DNA of 64,000 bases from Flaccisagitta enflata (lineage: Eukaryota > Chaetognatha > Sagittoidea > Aphragmophora), in the NCBI GenBank assembly GCA_965153355.1, contig OZ231126.1, positions 15,376,001 to 15,440,000 on the forward strand, given 5' to 3'. The position numbers and the translations under genes are program-made. Position 1 is the first letter of the stretch. Each line of letters begins with the position of its first letter. The notes below the pieces were generated by a model, which had not been told where the DNA came from, ran no database searches, and saw only the letters and a list, made by a program, of their open reading frames with translations. Shown one piece after another: positions 53,761 to 64,000 of this stretch.

Positions 53761-53936
53761 CAGTTAAACCCCTCTATAATGGATCCAACCATAACGGAAA
53801 TCCGCCTATAACCAATCTAAAAACTTGGTCTCTTCATGTAATTATCTTTTATTTTCTTTGTTGGCAATAGTAAAATCTGCCTATAGTAGATAAGATTTAT
53901 ATGTACGTTGACATCCGTTATTGGGGGGTTTAACTG
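53761..53936. mobile_element. Pogo/Tigger-type MITE
   Basis: TA|CAGTTAAACCCCTCTATAAT and GTTATTGGGGGGTTTAACTG|TA. Counterpart of 29,375-29,546. Confidence 0.85.
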
Positions 53937-53939
53937 TAT

Positions 53940-54075
53940 AACTAGCCTGATCGGGCAACTCGATGCGGCAACCACGCGATTTTCAAAGAGGCATAACAGA
54001 CCGACATAAGGAGAGACAGACAGATGGACGGGTGGATGGACACTCTCTTGTATAGATACGATTACGCATCTAAGA
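53940..54075 (-). mobile_element. R3 element, diverged
   Basis: GATCGGGCAACTCGATGCGG, AGACCGACATAAGG and TTGTATAGATACG...ACGCATCTAAG. Confidence 0.6.
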
Positions 54076-54097
54076 ATTGAATTTAATCATATGCTCG

Positions 54098-54270
54098 AAT
54101 GAACGAATGAATGAATGAATGAATGAATGAATGAATGAATGAATGAATGAATGAATGAATGAACCAATGAATGAATGGATGGATGAAGGAATGAATGATT
54201 GAATGAATGAATAGATAAATGAATGAATGAACCAATGAATGAATGGATGGTTGAATGAATAAATGAAACG
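54098..54270. repeat. (GAAT)n microsatellite
   Basis: Counterpart of 29,709-29,803, with an internal duplication. Confidence 0.95.
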
Positions 54271-54375
54271 AGTTTGGACGACGAATGTGAGAGGCGGAAC
54301 GATGGGAAAAGATCCAGAGAAAAAAGGGTTACCCAGGCCAGGGTTACATGTTATAACCCTAGCCTGGGTTACTTT

Positions 54376-54686
54376 TTTAGTCGCGTGCACGCGACTCTAC
54401 AACCCGCTTTGTCCGTCGGTTGGTTGGCAAGCATTCAAATTGTGGAGAAGTGGGAAGCGGCGCTTCTCGGAAATGTTTGAAATCTCTTCAATATTCTTAT
54501 ACAAAATCCTCCATATGCTTTCCATATGCTTCTCGGAAGCTCGGAAAAATTTAAAACCCTGTTGGTTGGTCGCTCGGTCGGTCGGTTGGTCACATTTTCC
54601 TTTTTTTAATGATTTTATTTTTTTGACCCCACTGCTCCTGCCCAAATGGTCTGGTGACTTCGGTAGCCGTGATTCTGGCCTTGTTT
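54376..54686 (+). mobile_element. R1 element, absent from copy A, with inserted segment
   Basis: TTTAGTCGCGTGCACGCGAC, CTACAACCCGCTTTGTCC, a ~130-bp foreign segment (GGCAAGCATTCAAATTG...TTAAAACCCTG) inside the GGTT microsatellite, and GATTCTGGCCTTGTTT. Copy A at about 29,880-29,905 reads TTACTTTTTTCTTCTTTTAT without the element. Confidence 0.85.
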
Positions 54687-54992
54687 CTTTTTGTATCTGC
54701 GCTTGAGCAGGAGTGAAAAAAAAACAACAAAAAACAAACAAACAAAAAGGCAAGAAGGAGTGATAAAAGATGGCTTGAACAAAGGCAGAAGATTGAAAAC
54801 AAAAATAGTTAAGAAAACCTAAGAAGAGGTGAGAAATATTTAACATCCTGACGAGCAAACGGCGAAAGAAACACAAGTTGATTTCAAAAAGATAATTTTC
54901 ATTTTCACGAAAGTGGGAAAAAAAAATAGGGATCAACGAAATTGAAGAAAGTGAAGCATCATGACCAGGGAGATGATCCTGGAGTAGTCATA

Positions 54993-55243
<251 letters not shown>

Positions 55244-55422
55244 TTTGTCGCTCTTTCGGGGAAAAAATATAAATGGCGGGCTGTCAGGCTGTCACGCTGA
55301 TAAAGAGATGGGACATGACGAGACAAGTGCGAGTCGTAGAAAAAGAGAGAGTGAACTTGAAAGTTAAATAGTGGGCTGTCAAAAATTGAAGAGACTGACT
55401 AATCAGGAGGAGTGACTTTTGA

Positions 55423-55592
<170 letters not shown>

Positions 55593-55873
55593 AGACAGGG
55601 ACAAGTAGAGAGGGTCCAAGACCAAAAGACAGAAACTTAAGCAGCCGGACCGACACATTGGCCTACACACTAAGTGATAAGAATAGAGTAGGAAACAGGG
55701 ATAGACAGAGAGACATACAGACGAACAAACGGATAGACAGATAGAGAAAGACAGAGCGAGAGTGTTGTCCCATTTCGTCTGGGTTTGATTGATTGGCCGA
55801 CGGTGACATAAAATGTGTTGTTTTCCTCATTAAAATCTCATTAAGATGTGCCTTCGTTTGGGGGAGTCACGGC

Positions 55874-55922
<49 letters not shown>

Positions 55923-56419
55923 CGGGGACTCACAGCAGGAAAAAGTGAAAAAGCTATGAATTGTAAAACTGCTTCTCATCAGACGAGTTCCATTTTTGAG
56001 ACGCGTGCACGCATTTCCAATTTTCTTTGAGTCATCGAGTTTGTTCGGTTGACCAAAATAGTCGGTTAGTCTCAGATCTCCTTCTCCTTCTATAGTCAAG
56101 TGTCAACCTACCCATGTTTTTTAAATGTATCAATTCCTACCCTTTTGAACAATTTTTGAGAAGCATTTCTTAAAGATGAACCAGGAAAAGTATATGATAG
56201 TTCAACTTGGCCGAGTGACATGAATTATGTCATATATTTAAAGCCTTGCAAAGTTGAACTCAAACATTCCCAACTATTTTGTGATAAGTGTTGAATATGT
56301 GAAAAAATGTTTATCAGTACAATGCTTTGATATTGTACTAGCAATAAAGGCGGCTAATCGCCGTAGGAAAAAAGTCGTAAATGCTGGGAGAAAAGGAGAG
56401 AAAGGGAAAAAAAAGTAAA

Positions 56420-56520
<101 letters not shown>

Positions 56521-57138
56521 AAGAAAGAGAGAAACAGAGAGAGAAAGAAAGAGAGACAGAGACAGAGATCGAGAAAGAGATAATGACTGAAAGAAAACAT
56601 AAAAGCTAGCGTCATATTGACTCTTTGTTTAAGTTACATAGGGCCCAAAATTAGAATAAATGAAAAATATTGATCTTTGAAAAAATATAAAAAAATGCAA
56701 AAAAATAAAAAACGATTTGAAAAATCATAGCGCCAAAATTATTAATCGCACAAAATTCTGCTTGACGTCATCTGAAAGAGGAGAATTAACTCTTTACTAG
56801 CTGTAAATTTTATGCGTAGGCTCGTTCGGCCAAAAAAACTTATCAACTTTTTCAAACCACTCACGAGAAAAAGGGAAAACCAAATTCCTCCACAAGTCTC
56901 AAAAAACCGAAGGTATTCTTCGACTTTTTTCCAAATCATCCTTGCTCTGTTTGAGAAGCACGTTTATAGATTCGCTGCAAATCTGGCCTTGTTTAATGGA
57001 CCTTTTTTGGGGAAAATGTCAAACAAAGCTTAACACCAAATGTCTCTAATCTCCCCATGATTTTGAAATATCATTTCTTTTTCCCCTCACTTTGACGGAC
57101 GCAATGAAAAAAAAAAAATACACGCGATTAGAAATGTA

Positions 57139-57465
57139 CCGTATTTTCTCTGTTTATCTCCCTTCCTCTTTTTAGCGCCCCATCCCTTTTTTCATTTCAT
57201 GAAATAGGGTCAGATAAGAAATCAAAGGAGGAATTTTTGAAAAAGTAATCAGATTTTTTATTATTTAGTAATGTTTTCAATGTTTTCTTGTCAATAATCC
57301 TGAGAATTTTACTTAAAATTGAAAAAAAAAAAAACAATACTTATTGTAGCAATCTGTAAAATGAATCATTTTTTCCGCGCTGAGGGAGTGCTTATTATAG
57401 GGTAACATGGCAATAACATTTTTCTATTTCAAAAGCGCCCAGGGCACTAAATAGAGAAAATATGG
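57139..57465. mobile_element. MITE with CCGTATTTTCTC ends, TA-flanked
   Basis: TA|CCGTATTTTCTC and GAGAAAATATGG|TA, with internal AGCGCCC motifs near both ends. Confidence 0.75.
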
Positions 57466-57710
57466 TACCAATGAAACGGATGAGGTCATCTATTTGTTTC
57501 CACTTTTATTGAGACCAGCGATCAAAATCGTCATCGAGTTACCGCTTTTGTGCCTCCATCTTCGATCGTCTTGACAATCCGGAGGCATTGACGAAAATGC
57601 GCGAGCATCACGGACCAACGGACGGACGGACCAACCAATAAGTGGACAGACGGACGGACAAAGCCTCCTATAGGGTCGCGAGTCCATGAGAAAACTGGAG
57701 AAAAGCAACA

Positions 57711-57965
57711 TGAAGAAGAAGAAGAAGAAGAAGAAGAAGAAGAAGAAGAAGAAGAAGAAGAAGAAGAAGAAGAAGAAGAAGAAGAAGAAGAGGAGGAGAA
57801 GGAGAGAGAAGAAGAAGATGAAGAGGAAGAGTGAGATGAAGAAGAAGAAGAAGGAGAAGAAGAAGAAGAAGAAGAAGAAGAAGAAGAAGAAGAAGAAGAA
57901 GAAGAAGAAGAAGAAGAAGAAGAAGAAGAAGAAGAAGAAAAAGAAGAAGGAGAAGGAGAAAAAAA
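57711..57965. repeat. (GAA)n microsatellite, long allele
   Basis: Two GAA blocks with GGA interruptions. Counterpart of 33,181-33,315. Confidence 0.97.
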
Positions 57966-58179
57966 AAACGAAAACCACGTATCAAATGAACAGCCGGTTA
58001 ATTTGGTGTCAAATCAATTGAAAACAGTTTCCTTGAGTTGCGCGCGGTCAACTGAAATGACGAAAAAAAAGAATTTTCAAAAGATAAAAAAGAAATCAGT
58101 TCATAGCCAAAATACAAAAGACGGAGGCCGCATTTTCAAGAGATGAACGACTACAAATTACTCAGAGAGAAGCACAGGG

Positions 58180-58358
<179 letters not shown>

Positions 58359-59641
58359 GTAGTATTCAGGTAAAATTTTTCTCCTGTAAGTCTTCAATCA
58401 TGATGTATGCATTTGGATACCCAAGAAATGCATCCTTTGGTTTATTGCTTCAGTCTTTATGGGCTCTCAAAGCCTCTCATCACAGCCAATTCCGAACTTT
58501 CTGTCGAGATGACCAATATTTTAACCATTCTAGACATGCTCTGTTCTATACCAACAAAACATTCATTTCTTTATCATTTTCATGAATGAAGCGCCCTGTA
58601 GAAACTGTCATGACTATTTCAAACAAAAACTCAATAATAAAAAAAATGTAGCCTCAACTCACTTCACATTAATTCTCCTCGAAATGAACTGTATCGATTA
58701 TAACTGGCAGAAGCCACAATTGAGTTTTGATGAATTTCTTGTGTGTGTTTAGGCGTCGTGATTAAAGGCACGTATCGTGAGCGAGAAAAAAGCTAAATAA
58801 ATGAAAGTAAAAAAAGAAAAGAAAGTAAAGAAAAACAGAACAAACAATACCCGCCCACGCGGCCAACGTCTTCACGCAGCAAAACAATACAAGAGGTTAG
58901 CCGCCACTACGAGGGCTTCTTCCGTTGCTTTTCGTGAGACACGACTATTTCATGGGCCGAAACGATGAAAATCGCTTCATTATTACAAAAAGAAAACGTT
59001 TTTTTTCTATTCCTTAGAATTGATCAAAATCGAATCTAATAATTGTTCATCAGGTTTGCGGCAACCAATTCACTGTATTTTAACTCCTCCCCTAAATCAG
59101 CCTAATGACAGGATACTAGTCAGAAATAGCGTCATTCTACATTGAGTTCATTGATGATACCTGATTCTATAATTTGATTTCTTAAAAAGATGTTTATCCT
59201 TTCTTTTTTTTTTTCATTACGATGCGGATTCTGGCAACTTGTGAATGGGGAAGTTTTTAATTACTACAACTAGTAAAAGCAAAAGGAAAACAAGGGAACC
59301 ACAGAACATACAATATGTACGCGGGGTTTGTGATTGTATCGTTTCCAGATGCGCCCCAAAAAATGAAAGGAGCGCGAAATGGGATCGTTCGCCTCATTTC
59401 TTCTCGAAATCCACGCTTGATTAGAATAAGAAAGAATTCGGAAGTCCGCTTTCAAATCCCGGATTTTTTGTTTTTGTTTGTTTGTTTTTTTCAATTGTTG
59501 ATATTCTTCTAAAGAGCGCGAGGTGGTCAAGTTTTCTCAATGCTTTAGAGTCAATTATGAATTTCACCTGAATGCTGTCAGGGATTTCAAAAAGAAGAAG
59601 TAGCCCTCGAAGATTACAGAGAAAGAAAAGGAAAAGACGAA

Positions 59642-59713
59642 AATGGAGAAGAAGAAGAAGAAAAACAAGAAGAAGAAGAAGAATAAGAAGAAGAAGAAGA
59701 AGAAGAAGGAGAA

Positions 59714-59745
<32 letters not shown>

Positions 59746-59890
59746 AGAAGAAGATGAAGATGATGATGAAGAAGAAACTAGAAAAAGAAAAAAAAAAAAG
59801 AAAAAGAAAAAAAAGAAAAAAAAAAAAGAAAAAGAAAGAAAAAGAAAGGAATAAAAAGGAATGAAAAGGAAAGAGAGAAGAAAAACCAAC
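59642..59890. repeat. (GAA)n / (AAAAG)n tract
   Basis: Counterpart of 35,130-35,430. Confidence 0.95.
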
Positions 59891-60134
59891 AAAGAAAGAA
59901 ACGTAAAAAAAAAGTAAGACAGACGGAATAAACAAATCAAATGTCCTTGATGATTTCCGATTAAAGACAATGTGACAATTTTCGCGCGTCATCTAAGTCT
60001 TTATCTCAAATCCAAGACTTGGATAGTGAAGATCGAGTCATATCCCAAATTCCTAAAATCCAAATGACGTAGAGATACAAAAATGTTATTTGAGTAAATC
60101 ATTTGTGATCACGACACCTGACAAACTCTTTCTC

Positions 60135-60152
60135 TGTCTCTCTGTCTGTCTG

Positions 60153-60230
<78 letters not shown>

Positions 60231-60415
60231 AATCTTGCTTTCTCTCTCGCTTTCTCTCTCAATCTTGCTTTCTCTCTGCTCTGGATATCTGAGTCTTACA
60301 AAAAGGAAAGGATTCCAAGAGTCAAAAGAACAATCGGGTTAGAAAAAGAAGAAAAGATAATCTCAAGCTTTTCAGGCGATGGGGGAGAAAATTGTATCAA
60401 ATTGTCAAAAAAGTA

Positions 60416-60451
<36 letters not shown>
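60135..60451. repeat. (CT)n and (GT)n microsatellites
   Basis: Counterpart of 35,670-35,946, with an extra CTCAATCTTGCTTTCTCT unit. Confidence 0.95.
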
Positions 60452-60456
<5 letters not shown>

Positions 60457-60701
60457 GAGGAAAGAGGAAGGAAGGAGAAAAGTTGTGAATCTTCACACTG
60501 TGGCTGTATACATCTACGGTTCTTGGGATATACAGCATATACAGCATATACAGCTTCGTGGTTATAGATCAAGTTTTAGATGCGTCCTAGAAGAGGTCTA
60601 GTCTGTCCGCCGGTTGGTTGGTCTCTCTGTCATTCAAACCTTTTATTCACAAAATCAGAAGCTCCTTCATCAGAAATGCACCATTCTCTCATGCTTGAGA
60701 T

Positions 60702-61212
60702 CATTCATTCATTCATTCATTCATTCATTCATTCATTCATTTATTCATTCATTCATTCATTCATTCATTCATTCATTCATTTATTCATTCATTCATTCAT
60801 TTAGTCATTCATTCATTCATTCATTCATTCATTCATTCATTCATTCATTCATTCATTTATTCATTCATTCATTCATTCATTCATTCATTCATTCATTTAT
60901 TCATTCATTCATTCATTCATTCATTCATTCATTCATTTACTCATTCATTCATTCATTCATTTATTCTTTTATTCATTCATTCATTCATTCATTCATTCAT
61001 TCATTCATTCATTCATTTATTTATTCATTTATTCATTCATTCATTCATTTATTCATTCATTCATTTATTCATTCATCCATTTATTTATTCATTTATTCAT
61101 TCATTATTTCATTATTTCATTCATTATTTCATTTTTTCATTCATTCATTATCTAATTTTTTCATTCATTCATTATTTTTTTCATTCATTATTTCATTCAT
61201 TCATTCATTCAC
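60702..61212. repeat. (ATTC)n microsatellite
   Basis: Counterpart of 36,207-36,676. Confidence 0.97.
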
Positions 61213-61349
61213 AGATGAGAATCGTTGGCCTACTTGGTCTTGTTTATTGAATCGGTAATTGTTACTGCGCAATGCATATTCGCGAAATACATTTACGAAA
61301 GTACACTCACGAAAGAACACTCCAACATGATTTCTTCTTGCTTTACCAA

Positions 61350-61675
61350 AACAAGGCCGGATACACGGCTTCCGAAGTCGCGTGCGGGGGGGCAGGGGCC
61401 ATATTTGAGGTCACCAGACATTTAGGCAGGAGCAGTGAGGTCAAAGAAATAAAATCATAAAAAAAGTAAAGTGCGACCGACCGACCGACCGACCGACCGA
61501 CCGACCGTCCGACCGACCGACCGACCGACCGACCGACCGACCGACCGACCGACCGACCGACCGACCGACCGACCGACCGACCGACCGACCGACCGACCGA
61601 CCGACCGACCGACCGACCGACCGACCGACCAACCGACCGACAAAGTAGGTTGTAGAGTCGCGTGCACGCGACTAA
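61350..61675 (-). mobile_element. R1 element with expanded GACC microsatellite
   Basis: ACAAGGCCGGATACACGGCT start, GAAGTCGCGTGCGGG, about 40 GACC units at 61,477-61,640, then GTAGAGTCGCGTGCACGCGA and CTAAAAA. A perfect terminal palindrome is present. Confidence 0.9.
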
Positions 61676-61865
61676 AAACAAAATCGCGTGGTCGTAAAAC
61701 AATTACGTGTAAATGAGCGTGCGAACTGAGGTCCCGTGAGACCACCCTCCAACCAAATGGAGGATGAACTGAAAAGAACCGAAAAAAGGCAATTCTAATT
61801 GGAGAAGAATTCACACACATCTTTTATATCTACTGGGAGAAATCATGAAGGAAGGAAAAAAAAAA

Positions 61866-62083
61866 AAGAAAAGAAGAAGAAAGAAGATTAAGGAGAAAGG
61901 GAACAAGGAGAAGAAGAAGGAGACGAGGAAGAAGAAGAAGAAGAAGAAGAAGAAGAAGAAGAAGAAGAAGAAGAAGAAGAAGAAGAAGAAGAAGAAGAAG
62001 AAGAAGAAGAAGAGAAGAAGAAGAAGAAGAAGAAGAAGAAGAAGAAGAAGAAGAAGAAGAAGAAGAAGAAGAAGAAGAAGACA
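61866..62083. repeat. (GAA)n microsatellite
   Basis: GAA run with a few interruptions. Confidence 0.97.
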
Positions 62084-62133
62084 GTTAGGGCCGTAGGCCT
62101 TAGGAGACCATGAGCGAGACCTCCTCCAGACCC

Positions 62134-62157
62134 ATGGAACCATAATTATGGTTCCAT
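62134..62157. repeat. 24-bp perfect palindrome
   Basis: Half-site ATGGAACCATAA followed exactly by its reverse complement, with no loop. Confidence 0.9.
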
Positions 62158-62850
62158 AGTCACCAGACATCTTAAAAACACTCCCCTCCTCGAACTCTCC
62201 CATGGGTGGAGGAGGCAGAGGGCTTGAGGAGGGCTTGTGGAGGACTTTTGGAGGCCCTCTTTCTCCTCCATTGCTTGAGGCCTATATGAAAGCATCCCTC
62301 ATATTGACCATGAAATCATTGTGAAATATTTTAGGAGGTGTTAGGAGTAAGCATTTAGGCAGTGGAAACATGATTTTCTGCATCTGTCACGACTTTGAAA
62401 TCATGTTTTATCGCATGATTCTTAAGTGCCCAAATCATGATTTTTTTTAGATGATTCAATATAGAATTTCAATTGACAGATTAAAAACTTGACGTATTAT
62501 TTTCTTTATTCCTTTAGCACTGTTACATCATTATGTGTTTGTTAAAGCTGATACAAATATAGATAAGTTGATGTTGATTTTTTTCTTCTATAGATTCACT
62601 GTAAAATTCAGTAAAACTTTCATTGTAATTTTTTTTATCATTTTCTTGTAAGGAGACATATTTGTTCTTTTTTTTCTTGTTATACATTGTTATGATGATC
62701 AGATACTAATTCAAAAGTTCCTGAAATGATAAAATTTTGAATAGATAGTGTATTCACTAATAGTAATTGGAAAACAATTTTAACTGATTCGGCATTTAAG
62801 ATATGTAGCATCTATTCATTTTATATATATGTTTAAATTGTTCACCTTGG
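62158..62850. other. AT-rich unique stretch, nothing recognised
   Basis: A short GGAGG-rich segment at 62,200-62,280, then AT-rich intron-like sequence. No gene supported. Confidence 0.4.
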
Positions 62851-62871
62851 GAAGCAGATCTCCTATATTCA

Positions 62872-63270
62872 CACACAGAAAGACAAACAGACAAACGGAC
62901 AGAAAAGGAAAAAAAATGAGTGATAAAGAAAGAAACTTAATCAGGAAAAAAGTCACAGACAGTTATTTACTTGCAAATATAAGAAAGCATTTCAGTGAGC
63001 ATAACTGGTCATCTGGTTAAGTAATTTTGAGTATCTTAGCTCATCTAGCTCATTTGGCTCAATTTTTTTTTCTGTTTTTCAGTGCAATCAATACATACAA
63101 TTGCTGATCTAACAAATAAAAAATATGCAGTGATTGGAAATAAAAGCTGGGTGAAAAGTGACCAATACTCACAACTTTTTCCCAAACAACAACACCTGCC
63201 ATTACTGTTATGTCATAATTGGGCAAAAAATATTAAGAAAGTTATTTCAATTCTATGCAAAAACAAATAA
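62872..63270 (+). CDS. Possible two-exon partial gene, family unknown
   Basis: The first exon reads GKKMSDKERNLIRKKVTDSY then LLANIRKHFSEHNWS, up to a GTTAAG donor at about 63,017. A strong acceptor (T-run, CTGTTTTTCAG) ends at 63,081. The second exon reads QSIHTIADLTNKKYAVIGNK then SWVKSDQYSQLFPKQQHLPL and NWAKNIKKVISILCKNK before TAA at 63,268. Basic, Trp-containing helices suggest a DNA-binding or transposon-derived protein, but I recognise no domain. The true start lies upstream or off this segment. Confidence 0.35.
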
Positions 63271-63334
63271 AAAGACGGTACAGATAATTTGATGGTCAAT
63301 GACACACATCAAAACATGTTTTAATAGAGCGCTT

Positions 63335-63498
63335 CCAAGCCTTATCCCAGGAGGGTCTCGGAGAGTCTCGGAGAGTTGGAGAGCTCTCCAGGCAGTCTCT
63401 GAGAGTCTCGGAGACTTGGAGAGCTCTCGGGGGTCTCCTAGAGCTCACGGCCCTCACTCGAAGAAGAAGAAGAAGAAGAAGAAGAAGAAGAAGAAGAA
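63335..63498. repeat. GGAGAGTCTC-type repeat plus (GAA)n
   Basis: Units of GGAGAGTCTCGGAGA and GGAGAGCTCTC, followed by GAA at 63,463-63,498. Confidence 0.75.
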
Positions 63499-63501
63499 CA
63501 T

Positions 63502-63587
63502 AGGGGACTGACTAACCAACCGACCGACCAACCGACCAACCGACCGACATAGCGGGGTGTAGAGTTGCGTAGCACGCGACTAAAAAC
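63502..63587 (-). mobile_element. R1 fragment (palindrome end)
   Basis: GACC/AACC microsatellite, ATAGCGGGGTGTAGAG and TTGCGTAGCACGCGACTAAA. Confidence 0.75.
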
Positions 63588-63648
63588 TGTCCAAAACAAG
63601 GTTAGAAACAAAGCTAGACATCAAGTGAGAAAGTCAGAGCTAAAAAAG

Positions 63649-63854
63649 AACAAGGTCGGATACACGGCTACCCCAGTCGCGTGCGGGTAGGCAGGGGCTG
63701 TATTTGAGGTCACTTGATCATTTGGGCAGGAGCAGGGAGGTCAAAGACCGCAAAAACCCGAAAAAAGTAAAGTGTGACGGACGGACCAACGGACGGACCG
63801 ACGGACCGACGGACCGCCAAAGCGGGGTGTAGAGTCGCGTAGCACGCGACTAAC
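63649..63854 (-). mobile_element. R1 element, complete
   Basis: AACAAGGTCGGATACACGGC, CCCCAGTCGCGTGCGGG, GACGGACC microsatellite, GTAGAGTCGCGTAGCACGCG, CTA. The terminal TA carries the next insertion. Confidence 0.85.
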
Positions 63855-64000
63855 TATGGCAAAAAAAACAACCGAACAACTTTTGAGAGCGCAAAAAAGT
63901 ATGAAGATGTTGACCAATTTGCATAAAATTTACAGTGAATGATAACCATGATATGGACTATGTCTGGTTATTTCATCAAAATTCGTTGAAAACTTTAGCC
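63853..64000 (+). mobile_element. TA-flanked ACTATGGCAAAA element, cut by window end
   Basis: Matches 24,848 onward (ACTATGGCAAAAAAAA, GAACAACTTTTGAGAG, GATGTTGACCAATTTGC) with few differences. Inserted at the TA that ends the R1 palindrome. Confidence 0.85.

Noticed and set aside
61343-61820. SVGRSVGR and PTDRPTDR frames
   Set aside because: The GACC microsatellite of an R1 element. The same 'RLCPSVRPSV' pattern appears in every R1/R2 copy.

Overview
The window is nuclear eukaryotic DNA, almost certainly from an animal and probably a marine-type invertebrate with high heterozygosity. The evidence is the collagen prolyl 4-hydroxylase alpha exons with GT/AG introns at the left end, TA-flanked MITEs, an 8-bp-TSD hAT-like element, and a very large microsatellite load. 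I cannot name the species. I saw no tRNA, rRNA, CRISPR array or bacterial-type operon. Nearly all long open frames are translations of simple repeats (poly-ER, -SL, -KE, -CV, -FIHS, -SVGR) and are not genes.

Layout. 1-15,629 (contig 1): five minus-strand exons of a P4HA-like gene (509-1,814); a broken, coding-like plus-strand stretch (4,440-5,460); two minus-strand exons with matching phase that may form one gene (SGNH-hydrolase-like exon 9,364-9,594 and a Gln/Asn/Ala-rich terminal exon 5,567-5,901); then mobile elements, a 13-bp minisatellite and a ~170-bp satellite. A 10-N gap sits at 15,630-15,639. 15,640-37,538 (contig 2): almost all of it (to 36,697, 'copy A') is a diverged duplicate of 40,725-61,232 ('copy B'). 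A second 10-N gap sits at 37,539-37,548. 37,549-64,000 (contig 3): repeats, copy B, then unique DNA with a possible two-exon gene (62,85x-63,270) and more mobile elements.

The two copies differ by few point changes (3 mismatches over about 190 bases at 33,705-33,895 versus 58,400-58,590), by microsatellite length, and by whole mobile-element insertions. Copy A begins exactly at the N gap. The simplest reading is two haplotypes placed in tandem by the assembler, though a real recent duplication is not excluded. Either way, the pair supplies natural empty sites that define several mobile elements precisely.

The most interesting content is a superfamily of short non-autonomous elements that I call R1, R2 and R3. 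Each has a terminal perfect or near-perfect palindrome (R1 AGTCGCGTGCACGCGACT; R2 AGTTGCG-GACA-CGCAACT; R3 AGATGCGT...ACGCATCT), a CTATAAGAGGC/CTACAACCCGC-like block, a central CCGT/GGTC-type microsatellite, a 'CCCCTGCCCACCCG' block, a second copy of half the palindrome near the other end, and a terminal CTTGTT. They insert in T-tracts without an evident target duplication and form head-to-tail arrays. This matches the architecture of Helentron-associated (HINE/DINE-1-like) elements. A second superfamily (FB) has long inverted ends (GGGCAGCGGCCCC...GGGGCCGCTGCCC), an asymmetric tail (...GGGTACCGCTGACC) and an exchangeable minisatellite core. The families nest in one another (FB in R1, R3 in R2, FB in FB, and R2 plus FB plus two MITEs inside the hAT-like element). 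In strand calls for R elements, '+' means the palindrome end lies at the lower coordinate.
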